The notes under the pieces are model-generated. The model saw only the letters and a list, made by a program, of their open reading frames with translations, had not been told where the DNA came from and searched no databases. Shown in pieces: positions 38,108 to 47,905 of a DNA stretch of 64,000 nucleotides. This stretch comes from Nostoc sp. KVJ20. Lineage in GTDB: Bacteria; Cyanobacteriota; Cyanobacteriia; Cyanobacteriales; Nostocaceae. Position numbers and translations under genes: made by a program. The stretch's first letter is position 1; each line of letters starts with the position of its first letter. The stretch covers positions 62,001 through 126,000 of the forward strand of contig NZ_KV757572.1 in the NCBI RefSeq assembly GCF_001712795.1, given 5' to 3'.

Positions 38108-38857
38108 ATGAATGATTACAATAGATTTGCTAATTTGTCATTTGGCGATTTTCGGAAAATGGCAAAAGATGATTCTTTAAGCTGCTATGAAAAAATAGGT
38201 TTTCCTAACTCTTATCGACAAGGTAAAGAGCATTTTATATTTGAGGATATTATTAGCAAATTGCCCTTGTTATATACACAGAATAAAGTGGTTCTTGATA
38301 TTGGGCCTGGTTGTAGTGAATTACCTCTCATGCTGATTGATTTATGTCGAAAAAATGAACACACTTTGATTCTAATTGATTCAGATGAAATGCTATCTCA
38401 TTTACCAAATGAACCATTTATAAAAAAAATTATTGGTTATTACCCTGATTGTAATGATTTATTTAATAAATATAGAGGTAAAGTGGATGTCATATTAACT
38501 TATAGCGTACTACATTATATCTTTGTTGAGTCAAATATATGGAATTTTTTGGATAGCTCCCTTGAATTAATGTCTGATGGCGGGGAGATGCTAATAGGAG
38601 ATATACCCAATATATCTAAAAGGAAGCGTTTTTTTAGTAGCCAAAATGGAATTAAATTTCACCAAAATTTTACAGGTAAAGAAGAATTGCCAGAAGTATC
38701 ATTTAATAAAATTGAGCACCATCTAATTGATGACTCCGTAATTTTAGCTTTAGTTACTAGAGCGAGAAATCAAGGCTTTGATACCTATATTTTACCTCAA
38801 AAATCAGATTTACCGATGGCAAATAGGCGGGAAGATATTCTCATTAGAAAACCTTGA
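38108..38857 (+). CDS. SAM-dependent methyltransferase-like protein
   Basis: 'NKVVLDIGPGCSELPLMLIDLCRKNEHTLILIDSDEML', 'VDVILTYSVLHYIF'. Confidence 0.75.
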   Translation: MNDYNRFANLSFGDFRKMAKDDSLSCYEKIGFPNSYRQGKEHFIFEDIISKLPLLYTQNKVVLDIGPGCSELPLMLIDLCRKNEHTLILIDSDEMLSHLPNEPFIKKIIGYYPDCNDLFNKYRGKVDVILTYSVLHYIFVESNIWNFLDSSLELMSDGGEMLIGDIPNISKRKRFFSSQNGIKFHQNFTGKEELPEVSFNKIEHHLIDDSVILALVTRARNQGFDTYILPQKSDLPMANRREDILIRKP

Positions 38858-38865
38858 TTTAAGTT

Positions 38866-39549
38866 ATGAAAATAAATAAAAATCGCAAATTAATAATTGT
38901 GGGTGACAGTGCTTTTGCTGAAGTTGCTTATGAGCATTTTACTTATGATTCAGAATACGAAGTAGTAGCATTTAGCGTAGAAAAAGATTATCTCAAGAAA
39001 AATAGTTTATTTGGAATACCTGTAGTTCCCTTTGAATCCATAGAAGAAGTTTATAGTCCCCGTGAATATGAGATATTTGTAGCCATTGTCTATACCCAGT
39101 TAAATCGGTTAAGAACTAGGCTATGCAAGCAGGCTAAAGATAAAGGATATAGCCTAGCAAGCTACATCAGCAGCAAAGCTTTTATCTGGAGAAATGTCAA
39201 ATTAGGGGAGCATTGTTTTATATTTGAAAATAATGTTGTTCAAGCATTTGTGCAATTAGGAAATAATGTGATTCTCTGGAGTGGAAATCATATTGGGCAT
39301 CATTCAATTATTCAAGATAATTGTTTTTTTTCCTCCCATGTCGTGATTTCTGGTTTTGTTGAGGTGGGAAAAAATTGTTTTTTCGGTGTAAATTCAACCA
39401 TCAGCAACAATCTCAAAATTGAGAGAGATTGCTGGATTGGGCCTAATGTGACTATAACTAAAGATACAAAATTAGGAGAAATTTACCGTATACCACATAT
39501 AGAACCTGCAAAGCTAACCACTTATCGCTTCTTCAAACTACCGGAGTAG
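38866..39549 (+). CDS. PglD/NeuD-like sugar O/N-acetyltransferase (left-handed beta helix)
   Basis: N-terminal 'KLIIVGDSAFAEVAYEHF', then hexapeptide-type 'NVVQAFVQLGNNVILWSGNHIGHHSIIQDNCFFSSHVVISGFVEVGKNCFFGVNSTI'. Confidence 0.8.
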   Translation: MKINKNRKLIIVGDSAFAEVAYEHFTYDSEYEVVAFSVEKDYLKKNSLFGIPVVPFESIEEVYSPREYEIFVAIVYTQLNRLRTRLCKQAKDKGYSLASYISSKAFIWRNVKLGEHCFIFENNVVQAFVQLGNNVILWSGNHIGHHSIIQDNCFFSSHVVISGFVEVGKNCFFGVNSTISNNLKIERDCWIGPNVTITKDTKLGEIYRIPHIEPAKLTTYRFFKLPE

Positions 39550-39553
39550 GTTA

Positions 39554-40468
39554 ATGATTTGGAAAAAACTGGGATTAGTCTATGTAGCTAACGGGGAAAA
39601 GGACTGGGCTATTTCCCATGCTTATATTCCTACTTCCATGATGCTAGATGAGGAAAGGATCAGAGTTTATGTAGCATTTTTAGATAGTCATAAAGTTGGA
39701 CGTGTTGGATTTGTCGATCTTGAAGCAAGAAACCCACTTCAGATATTACAAGTTTCTGATAAACCTGTGTTAGATATTGGTCAACCAGGTACCTTTGATG
39801 ATAATGGTGTTACACCTATTTGCTTATTAAAATATCAAGAGCGCTTGTATTTATATTATGTAGGCTGGCAATTAGGTATAAAAGTTCGCTACTTCTTGTT
39901 GATGGGTTTAGCAATTAGTGAGGATAATGGTGAAAGTTTTCAAAGATATTCCCAAGTACCAATTTTGGAGAGAAGCGATCGCGAACTTTTTGTACGTACA
40001 GCAGCTCATGTTCATCTTGAAGATGGACATTGGAAAATGTGGTATATAGCTGGTAGCAAATGGATTGATGTTAATGGTAAACAAGTTCCTAGCTACAATA
40101 TGCGCTACCTAGAATCGAAAAATCAAACCGACTGGGAGAAACAAGGTACTGTCTGTCTAGATTTAGCTAATGAAGATGAATATGGATTTGGTAGGCCGTT
40201 TGTAATTAAAGAAGATGGTCAATACAAAATGTGGTATTCCATCCGTTATATCAGCAAGGGCTATCGATTAGGATATGCTGAATCCCAAGATGGTAAAACC
40301 TGGCTGCGTAAAGATCAGCAAGTTGGTATTGATGTGTCTGATAGTGGTTGGGATTCACAAATGATTAGTATGGCGTGCATCCAAAAAACAAAATACGGCA
40401 CTTATATGTTTTACAACGGAAATAACTACGGAGAAACAGGATTTGGAGTTGCAATCTTACAGGAGTGA
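39554..40468 (+). CDS. Predicted beta-propeller glycosidase-like protein (GH43/GH130-like fold)
   Basis: Repeated blade-like signatures 'VTPICLLKYQERLYLYYVGW', 'HWKMWYIAGSKW', 'EDGQYKMWYSIRY', 'RLGYAESQDGKTW', 'YGTYMFYNGNNYGETGFG'; no signal peptide. Confidence 0.7.
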   Translation: MIWKKLGLVYVANGEKDWAISHAYIPTSMMLDEERIRVYVAFLDSHKVGRVGFVDLEARNPLQILQVSDKPVLDIGQPGTFDDNGVTPICLLKYQERLYLYYVGWQLGIKVRYFLLMGLAISEDNGESFQRYSQVPILERSDRELFVRTAAHVHLEDGHWKMWYIAGSKWIDVNGKQVPSYNMRYLESKNQTDWEKQGTVCLDLANEDEYGFGRPFVIKEDGQYKMWYSIRYISKGYRLGYAESQDGKTWLRKDQQVGIDVSDSGWDSQMISMACIQKTKYGTYMFYNGNNYGETGFGVAILQE

Positions 40469-40481
40469 GAGACAAATTACT

Positions 40482-41477
40482 ATGGATATAGCTGAGGAGT
40501 ATGTAGCAGACAATAGTTCTCTAAAAATTTTCCCTTACTCCGAAGATAACTTTGCTATGTGGGATGAATTTTTAGCTACCGCACCAATGGCTACATTCCT
40601 CCAAACTCGTCGCTATCTTTCCTACCATGCTGATCGATTTCAGGATGTATCCTTAATTATTAAGGATGAGAAAAATCGACTAGTCGGTTTATTTCCAGCA
40701 GCGATAGATCCATCTAATAGTAAAAGAGTAGTTAGTCATCCTGGCATAACTTACGGTGGTTTGTTGCATACAGGTAGTTTACGCGGTGCAAATATGCTTG
40801 AGGCTTTTAAAGCACTGCGGCATTACTATGCTAGTCATGGATTTGAAGCACTTAGATATAAGGTAGTGCCAAACATTTACCATCAAGTACCATCTGCTGA
40901 TGATTTGTATGCACTTTTTCGTATGGGCGCAGTGCGCTATCGTTGCGATCTTTCCTGTGCTATTGATCTGACTAATCAACCAGAGCCAAGCCTACGACGA
41001 AAGCGAGGACTCAAGAAAGCTCAAAAAAACGAAATTAAAGTAGATTTTGGCTTTGAATTGGCTGGGCATCTTTGGTCAGTTATAGAAGATAATTTAGCTA
41101 AAAGATATGGGGTGCAGCCTGTTCATTCAGCCAAAGAAATTATTCATTTATATTCATTGTTTCCAAATAATATTGAGTTTATTGTTGGTTTGTATGGAAC
41201 TCAGATACTGGGAGGTGTTGTCTTATTTTTATCTCCACAAGTAGTACACGCCCAATACATAGCTTCAAGTCCCAAAGGTTATCAATTGGGTCTGCTAGAT
41301 GCAATTTTTCAAATCTGTATTGACAAAGCTAAAGATTTAGGTAAACGTTATTTTAGTTTTGGCATCAGCACTGAAAATGAAGGTAAATATCTTAATACTA
41401 GTCTTTATCAATTTAAATCCGAATTTGGAGCTAGTGGTGTAGTGCATGAATTTTACGAAATGAATTTAAGAGGATGA
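40482..41477 (+). CDS. GNAT/FemAB-like acyltransferase
   Basis: FemAB-like N-terminal region 'NFAMWDEFLATAPMATFLQTRRYLSYHADRF' and C-terminal 'IEFIVGLYGTQILGGVVLFLSPQVVHAQYIASSPKGYQLGLLDAIFQICIDKAKDLGKRYFSFG'. Track start 40443; ATG at 40482 preferred. Confidence 0.75.
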   Translation: MDIAEEYVADNSSLKIFPYSEDNFAMWDEFLATAPMATFLQTRRYLSYHADRFQDVSLIIKDEKNRLVGLFPAAIDPSNSKRVVSHPGITYGGLLHTGSLRGANMLEAFKALRHYYASHGFEALRYKVVPNIYHQVPSADDLYALFRMGAVRYRCDLSCAIDLTNQPEPSLRRKRGLKKAQKNEIKVDFGFELAGHLWSVIEDNLAKRYGVQPVHSAKEIIHLYSLFPNNIEFIVGLYGTQILGGVVLFLSPQVVHAQYIASSPKGYQLGLLDAIFQICIDKAKDLGKRYFSFGISTENEGKYLNTSLYQFKSEFGASGVVHEFYEMNLRG

Positions 41478-41484
41478 TGTATAA

Positions 41485-41898
41485 ATGGGCGTTGAGAGCT
41501 GTAAACTGATTACTCTTCCCAAAATTACCGATCCTCGTGGCAACCTTACTTTTATTGAAGGTGGGAGACATATTCCTTTTGAAATTCAGAGAGTTTATTA
41601 CTTATACGATGTACCTGGAGGTGCAGAACGAGCAGGTCATGCTCATAAGCAATTACAACAATTGTTTATCGCCATGTCTGGTAGCTTTGATGTTGTCTTA
41701 GATGATGGAACTCAGCAAAAAAGCTTCCACTTAAACCGTTCTTATTATGGTCTTTATGTTTGCCCTATGATATGGCGAGAACTTAATAACTTCTCTTCTG
41801 GTTCTGTATGCATGGTTTTAGCTTCCACCATTTATGATGAAACTGATTATTACAGAGATTATCAAGGGTTTTTAACATCTGTCCGGGGTGAGCAATAA
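41485..41898 (+). CDS. FdtA/QdtA family cupin (dTDP-4-keto-6-deoxyglucose ketoisomerase)
   Basis: '[65 protein letters not shown]...[24 protein letters not shown]'. Confidence 0.93.
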   Translation: MGVESCKLITLPKITDPRGNLTFIEGGRHIPFEIQRVYYLYDVPGGAERAGHAHKQLQQLFIAMSGSFDVVLDDGTQQKSFHLNRSYYGLYVCPMIWRELNNFSSGSVCMVLASTIYDETDYYRDYQGFLTSVRGEQ

Positions 41899-42998
41899 TG
41901 AGAGTGTCTTTTCTCAATTTTGAGGCTTCCTATTTGGAACTTCAAGAAGAACTTGATGCGGCTTACCAACGAGTCATGAAAGCTGGCTGGTATATTCTTG
42001 GTAGAGAAGTCGAAGCTTTTGAAGTTGAATTTGCTGCTTACTGCCAAACAAAATATTGCATTGGTGTAGGTAATGGTTTAGATGCTTTGCATCTCATCTT
42101 GAGAGCAATGAACATCGGTAATGGTGATGAAGTAATTGTGCCAACCAACACTTATATTGCCAGTTGGCTAGCAGTTTCCTACGCTGGAGCAACACCTGTA
42201 CCAGTGGAACCAGATGAGAAAACGTATAATATCAATCCTCAACTTATTGAAGCTGCAATTACTGAACGCACAAAAGCTATTTTGGTAGTGCATCTTTATG
42301 GTCAACCAGCAGACATGGATGCTATAAACACAATCGCACACCGATATAATCTCAAAGTGATTGAAGATGCTGCTCAAGCTCATGGAGCACGATTTAAGGA
42401 TCGTCGTGTAGGTAGTTTGGGGGATGCAGCAGGTTTCAGTTTTTATCCTACCAAAAACCTGGGAGCGATCGGCGATGGAGGAGCAGTAACAACTAACGAT
42501 GTAGATTTAGCTGATAAAGTTCGCTTACTGCGTAATTATGGTTCCCGTGTAAAGTACGAAAATGAAATTCAGGGTTACAATAGCCGACTGGATGAATTGC
42601 AAGCGGCATTCTTGAGAGTGAAACTAACTAAACTAGATGAATGGAATTCTCGTCGCGTTTACATAGCGGAACAATACTTGCAAAGACTAGTCAAAACTGC
42701 TAACCTAACCTTGCCTTTTGTACCTAACTGGGCTGAGTCAGTATGGCATTTATTTGTTGTACGTCACCCCAAAAGATACGGACTAGAGCAACATTTGCGC
42801 CAAGCTGGCATTGGTACACTGATTCACTATCCAATTCCACCCCATCTGTCAGGTGCTTATATTGGTAGTGGATGGCATGAAGGAAGTTTTGCGATCGCAG
42901 AACAACTAGCCAAGGAAGTCCTGAGTTTACCCCTACATCCCCATCTCACAGAGGAGCAAGTATCAATAATTGTAAGTTATTTCAACAAGGATTTTTAA
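41898..42998 (+). CDS. DegT/DnrJ/EryC1/StrS family sugar aminotransferase (FdtB/QdtB-like)
   Basis: '[41 protein letters not shown]', '[48 protein letters not shown]'. Start overlaps the previous stop by 1 bp. Confidence 0.95.
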   Translation: MRVSFLNFEASYLELQEELDAAYQRVMKAGWYILGREVEAFEVEFAAYCQTKYCIGVGNGLDALHLILRAMNIGNGDEVIVPTNTYIASWLAVSYAGATPVPVEPDEKTYNINPQLIEAAITERTKAILVVHLYGQPADMDAINTIAHRYNLKVIEDAAQAHGARFKDRRVGSLGDAAGFSFYPTKNLGAIGDGGAVTTNDVDLADKVRLLRNYGSRVKYENEIQGYNSRLDELQAAFLRVKLTKLDEWNSRRVYIAEQYLQRLVKTANLTLPFVPNWAESVWHLFVVRHPKRYGLEQHLRQAGIGTLIHYPIPPHLSGAYIGSGWHEGSFAIAEQLAKEVLSLPLHPHLTEEQVSIIVSYFNKDF

Positions 42999-42999
42999 A

Positions 43000-43467
43000 G
43001 TGAATTTTTACTCGTCGTCATTAGTTACTAAAATTTTATCTGAAAAACAGCTAAACAACGTTCAATTCACTTTGCAACTATTATATGCAGATACATTAGA
43101 TTTTCAGGAATCTCACAGCTTATTAGTTTCAACCATTGTTGGATTTGGTGAGCTTATTGATATTAAAGTTAGGTTATCCAAATCACCGAAATACTTACGG
43201 ATAGACCCTGGCTTTTTATTTTCTCTCCATAAAAATCCTAACTTTGAAATTATCCGTCTTCAAGAAACAGAAGCATTGGAATTGGAGAGAATAAACTGTA
43301 ATCCAGGGGATAACTCAATTAATCAGCATCAGATACATATAGATTTAAAAAATCAAGAAACTTGGATGGTATGTGGTTACGATCCTTATTTTGTTTTCCA
43401 AAATCCTTTTCTTGGGGATGATATTTGTATTAAATTTAGCAGTCAATTGATTTTAGCGATTTTGTAG
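43000..43467 (+). CDS. Hypothetical protein in polysaccharide cluster
   Basis: 155-aa ORF tightly packed between the aminotransferase (1-bp gap) and the large glycosyltransferase (5-bp gap). Confidence 0.7.
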   Translation: MNFYSSSLVTKILSEKQLNNVQFTLQLLYADTLDFQESHSLLVSTIVGFGELIDIKVRLSKSPKYLRIDPGFLFSLHKNPNFEIIRLQETEALELERINCNPGDNSINQHQIHIDLKNQETWMVCGYDPYFVFQNPFLGDDICIKFSSQLILAIL

Positions 43468-43472
43468 TATTT

Positions 43473-46400
43473 ATGTATAACAATTATATTTTGAATATAG
43501 AATCTAAAGTAGCTGAATATATTAAATCGGGAGATTTAGAAAGTCCTCTGCGTTTCCTTATTAACTTTGTTGAAAAAATTATTAGAGATGAGCGAGCCAC
43601 AGCTAAAGTATTTGGTTCGGCAACCTTAGATAAACTATGCCAGCAGATTGGTGCTAAAGCTTTAGAATATCAAAAACGACTATTGACAATCGACTCACAC
43701 TCTAATAATAACAACGAAAACATTATATATATAGCTACCGAACTTTATAAAACAGGTGGACACACCGCAGTCTTAGAAGATTTGATTAAAGCGCAGCCAC
43801 ATAAAAAACATATAATTTTAATTACAGATATATTTAATACAGTTAATCGTAAAATTATTTTAAATCGGTTTTCATCCCTAAATGTACAAATCGAGTGGGC
43901 CCCACAAAGTAGCTTGCTAGAGAAACTTCTTTGGTTGCAAGATCAGTTAGCAGAAAAGCAATTAAGTCAGGTGTTTTTGTTCAATCATTGGCAAGATGCT
44001 GTAGCTATTGCAGCTGTACAACCCAATCTTGCCCAACAATTAATTTTTTACCATCACTGCGATCATCAACTGTGTTTAGGCTTATATTTATCTCACGCAA
44101 AACATATTGATCCACACGCTTTTGGTTTTTACAACTGTCGGCATAATTTGGGTGTTGCCAATACTATATATATACCTTTGGTAGTTGAAGATTCCGGGAC
44201 ACGTTCAACTGAATTACCATTTATAGCAAATGCCAAACTCAGAACTTGCTCTTCAGGTAGTGGTAACAAGTTTGAGCAAAATTATCAATACAGCTATATT
44301 GAAGAAGTTGCAAAAATTCTAGATGTTACCCAAGGAACACATATACACATTGGGGAACTATCGCATTACAGTTTGGAGCAAATTCGGCGAGGTTTAGAAG
44401 AAAGAGGTATTGCCCAAGAATCATTCATTTATATTCCTTGGGTAAAAAGTTTATGGCAGGCTATACATGAGCAAAAGATAGATGTTTATATTAATTCTTT
44501 TCCTTTAGGTGGTGGCAGAGCATCTATTGAAATCATGGGTTCAGGTACACCATTTATTGGGCATAAAAACTATAATTCTCGTGTACTAAGTGGGATTGAT
44601 ATCGTTTATCCAGAAGCTTTTTTCTGGCAAAAACCCGATGAGTTATATAGTTATTTACAAGCATTAACTCCTGAGATTTTGAAGGAACAAGCGGCTTATT
44701 CTCGAAGGCATTATGAACTCTACCATACACCAAAAGTTTTACAACAATGTCTAGAAAATTGTAATGAAGAAGAAGGTCTGTTTCCACCACCGCTAAGAAA
44801 TTATGTTACAGACGAACTACAAAGTTTCATTGATAACGTCAATTCAGATTTAACAAAACAATTTCTAGATATAGTAGATTCGATGTATCCTATTTGGGAC
44901 ACGAGTCAATTTGAACTTGACAAAAGCAAGATATCAGATTTTCTTTACAAATTGACTATTTCTCAGTATGGAGAAGCAATTTCCATGTCTAAATTGCAAC
45001 AGACTCAAGCAGAGGTCGAAAATTTAAAAGTCGCAATGCTGTCTAAACTGCAACAGACTCAAGCAGAGGTAGAGCAATTAAAAGCTACAATGCTGTCTCA
45101 ATTACAACAACCTCAATTGCAACAGACTCAAACAGAGGTAGAGCAATTAAAAGCTAAGATACTCTCTCTGCAACAAACTCAAGCAGAAGTAGATGAATTA
45201 AAAGCTACAATGTTATTTAAATTACAACAAACTCAAACAGAGGTAGAGCAATTAAAAGCTACAATGTTATTTAAATTACAACAAACTCAACCTGAGGTAG
45301 AGCAATTAAAAGCTACGATGCTGTCTAAATTGCAACAATCTGAAGCTGAAGTAGAACATCTAAAAACTACTATTGCCGCAATACGAAGTAGCAAATTTTG
45401 GACAATGCGAACCCAGTGGTTTAAGCTAAAAAGTTTTTTGGGTTTTGTGAAAAAGCCTAATAGTGTTGTAAATCTTATAAATCCCACTGTTTCATCAACA
45501 GCCTATCAAGTTAAAATATTGCAGGCTCCTCAGTCAAATCGACCTCGTATAGTTCATGCGATCGCAAATTTTATGACTGGAGGTTCCTCACGTCTTGTAA
45601 TTGATTTAATTGAACACCTTGGTCATATTTATGAACAGGAAGTAGTTACAAGTTATATTCCTAATCCTCCAAGTTATACTGGATTAACTATTCATAATTT
45701 GACTGTAGAACAAGATATTTTATCATATTTAAACCAGTTTCGTCCTGAAATAGTGCATATACATTTTTGGGGAGATTGTGATACTCCTTGGTATGAAAAT
45801 GTATTTAATGCTGTTCAAAAATACAATAATTGCAGAGTCGTAGAAAATATTAATACCCCTGTAAAACCTTACTTTAGTAATATTTGTCACAAATACGTCT
45901 ATGTAAGCAATTATGTTAAAAATACATTTGGACTAGATCATTCTCAACATTTGACTATTTATCCTGGTTCTAATTTTGATATGTTTTCTAGAGAGAACCA
46001 GAAAAGTATTCCAAAAGATTGCATTGGTATGGTTTATCGTCTAGAAGCAGATAAGCTAAATGAAAATTCTATTGATGTATTTATTAAGGTAGCTCAAAAA
46101 AGACCAAAAACAAAAATATTAATTGTTGGTGGTGGGCTTTTTTTAGAAGTTTATAAAGATGCTGTGAACAAAGCAAAAGTTGCTGATAAATTTACTTTTA
46201 CAGGCTATGTTGCCTATGAAGAATTACCTTCATTCTACGAAAAAATGAGTATTTTTGTTGCACCAGTATGGAAAGAAAGCTTTGGACAAGTTAGCCCTTT
46301 TGCAATGAATATGGGTATTCCAGTTGTTGGTTATAACATTGGAGGAATCGCAGAAATTATTAATAATAATGAATTACTTGCTCCTCCTGGGGATAGCAGT

Positions 46401-46559
46401 AAACTAGCTGAAATTATTATTGATTTATTAGATAATCGTGAGAAACGACTAAAAATTGGTTCTGCAAATCGCCAAAGGGCACAGGCATTGTTTTCTGTAG
46501 AAGCAATGATTAGAAGCTATAGCAGCCTCTACAGTGAGCTTTTACAGGAGAATTTATGA
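43473..46559 (+). CDS. Large two-domain glycosyltransferase with internal coiled coil and C-terminal GT4 domain
   Basis: N-terminal 'IYIATELYKTGGHTAVLEDLIKA...VDVYINSFPLGGGRASIEIMGSGTPFIGHKNY' (glycosyltransferase-like), ~7 LQQTQxEVEQLKATML repeats, C-terminal 'RIVHAIANFMTGGSSRLVIDLIEHL...IYPGSNFDMFSRE...FTFTGYVAYEELPSFYEKMSIFVAPVWKESFGQVSPFAMNMGIPVVGYNIGGIAEI'. Confidence 0.88.
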   Translation: MYNNYILNIESKVAEYIKSGDLESPLRFLINFVEKIIRDERATAKVFGSATLDKLCQQIGAKALEYQKRLLTIDSHSNNNNENIIYIATELYKTGGHTAVLEDLIKAQPHKKHIILITDIFNTVNRKIILNRFSSLNVQIEWAPQSSLLEKLLWLQDQLAEKQLSQVFLFNHWQDAVAIAAVQPNLAQQLIFYHHCDHQLCLGLYLSHAKHIDPHAFGFYNCRHNLGVANTIYIPLVVEDSGTRSTELPFIANAKLRTCSSGSGNKFEQNYQYSYIEEVAKILDVTQGTHIHIGELSHYSLEQIRRGLEERGIAQESFIYIPWVKSLWQAIHEQKIDVYINSFPLGGGRASIEIMGSGTPFIGHKNYNSRVLSGIDIVYPEAFFWQKPDELYSYLQALTPEILKEQAAYSRRHYELYHTPKVLQQCLENCNEEEGLFPPPLRNYVTDELQSFIDNVNSDLTKQFLDIVDSMYPIWDTSQFELDKSKISDFLYKLTISQYGEAISMSKLQQTQAEVENLKVAMLSKLQQTQAEVEQLKATMLSQLQQPQLQQTQTEVEQLKAKILSLQQTQAEVDELKATMLFKLQQTQTEVEQLKATMLFKLQQTQPEVEQLKATMLSKLQQSEAEVEHLKTTIAAIRSSKFWTMRTQWFKLKSFLGFVKKPNSVVNLINPTVSSTAYQVKILQAPQSNRPRIVHAIANFMTGGSSRLVIDLIEHLGHIYEQEVVTSYIPNPPSYTGLTIHNLTVEQDILSYLNQFRPEIVHIHFWGDCDTPWYENVFNAVQKYNNCRVVENINTPVKPYFSNICHKYVYVSNYVKNTFGLDHSQHLTIYPGSNFDMFSRENQKSIPKDCIGMVYRLEADKLNENSIDVFIKVAQKRPKTKILIVGGGLFLEVYKDAVNKAKVADKFTFTGYVAYEELPSFYEKMSIFVAPVWKESFGQVSPFAMNMGIPVVGYNIGGIAEIINNNELLAPPGDSSKLAEIIIDLLDNREKRLKIGSANRQRAQALFSVEAMIRSYSSLYSELLQENL
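44991..45375 (+). repeat. In-frame ~54-bp tandem repeats encoding LQQTQAEVEQLKATMLSK
   Basis: Seven to eight degenerate copies of (a)aattgcaacagactcaagcagaggtagagcaattaaaagctacaatgctgtct, including one shortened copy. Confidence 0.93.
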
Positions 46560-47905
46560 AGGTTGCGATATTTGTTCATTGCTTTTTTCCAGAGCATTTC
46601 TATGGTACAGAGACTTACACATTAGACTTGGCAATAAACTTGCAAAAACTAGGACATGAACCAATAATAGTTTCTGCAAGATTTTCAGGTGAACCAAAGA
46701 CTGATAATGTCATTACATATTATGAATATGATGGTCTACCTGTTTATTGTATAGATAAAAACTATATTCCCAATACGCGAATTAAAGATACTTATTATCA
46801 ACCAGAAATAGGTCAATTATTACGACAACTATTAGTTGATATTCAGCCAGATATTGTTCATGTTACGCACCTGATTAATCATACTGCTATTCTTTTAGAA
46901 GTAATTAATGAACTGCAAATTCCTACAGTTGCGACACTAACAGATTTTTATGGTTTTTGCTTTAATAATAAATTAGAAGCAGCTGATGGTTCTCTATGTC
47001 TTGGGCCTAACCGTCAAAGGACAAATTGCTTGGCGTGTTTGTTGAAAGCAAGGAGTAGTTTTTCAACAGCAACTTTAGCAGAACGTTATGTAGGGCAATA
47101 TCCTCAGTCTCTCATAACAGCAAAAGCACTAAATTTATTAATTAAAATTCCTGGCTTTCAACGGGGAGTAATTGCTGGAACCGTACTAGATGTAACTTGT
47201 AGGCCTGACCTTTTAAGTTATTACTATCGTTATTATCGAGCTGTAATTGCTCCGACTGTATTTCTCCGTAAAGCTTATGTGCGGAATGGGCTAACGGCAC
47301 CCATTTATGACATCAAATTTGGTATTGATTTGCCAATATTGACAATATCAACTCGACCAATAAATGCACCGATAAGGTTTGGTTTTATTGGACAGATGAC
47401 AGTTCATAAAGGAGTAGATATATTAGTTGATGCTTTCTGCCGTCTTCCTTATGGAGCAGCAGAATTATATTTATTCGGTTCAGAAAAGCAAGATCCAGAT
47501 TACTCGCTTAATTTACATAAAAAAGCAAATGGTTATAGTGTAAAATTTTGCGGGACTTTTCCGAAAGAAGAAATGTTAAAAATATTTTCTAATCTAGATT
47601 TCTTAGTAATTCCATCCCGTTGGTATGAAAATAGTCCGCTCGTTCTATTAAATTCTTTGGCAAGTCATACACCTGTGATAGTTTCAGATGTAGAAGGAAT
47701 GACAGAATTTGTTGAAGAAGGCAAAAATGGATACACATTTAAAATGGGTGATGTCCAGGAATTAGAGCAAATAATGCAAAAAATTATTCAGAATCCAGAG
47801 ACATCATTAAAAATGTCGCAAACAACTGAATACCCACGAACAACGAAGATAATGACTCAAGAAGTTATCAAAGTTTATCAAGATGTATTGCAATCATGCG
47901 TATAG
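46556..47905 (+). CDS. Glycosyltransferase, GT4-like
   Basis: 'VAIFVHCFFPEHFYGTETYTLDLAINLQKLGHEPIIVSAR', 'RFGFIGQMTVHKGVDILVDAF', 'FLVIPSRWYENSPLVLLNSLASHTPVIVSDVEGMTEFV'. ATGA overlap with upstream gene. Confidence 0.93.
   Translation: MKVAIFVHCFFPEHFYGTETYTLDLAINLQKLGHEPIIVSARFSGEPKTDNVITYYEYDGLPVYCIDKNYIPNTRIKDTYYQPEIGQLLRQLLVDIQPDIVHVTHLINHTAILLEVINELQIPTVATLTDFYGFCFNNKLEAADGSLCLGPNRQRTNCLACLLKARSSFSTATLAERYVGQYPQSLITAKALNLLIKIPGFQRGVIAGTVLDVTCRPDLLSYYYRYYRAVIAPTVFLRKAYVRNGLTAPIYDIKFGIDLPILTISTRPINAPIRFGFIGQMTVHKGVDILVDAFCRLPYGAAELYLFGSEKQDPDYSLNLHKKANGYSVKFCGTFPKEEMLKIFSNLDFLVIPSRWYENSPLVLLNSLASHTPVIVSDVEGMTEFVEEGKNGYTFKMGDVQELEQIMQKIIQNPETSLKMSQTTEYPRTTKIMTQEVIKVYQDVLQSCV

Noticed and set aside
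44991-45375. Repeat array considered as a CRISPR or intergenic repeat
   Set aside because: The 54-bp repeats are fully in frame within a coding region and encode a heptad-like pattern, with no spacers.
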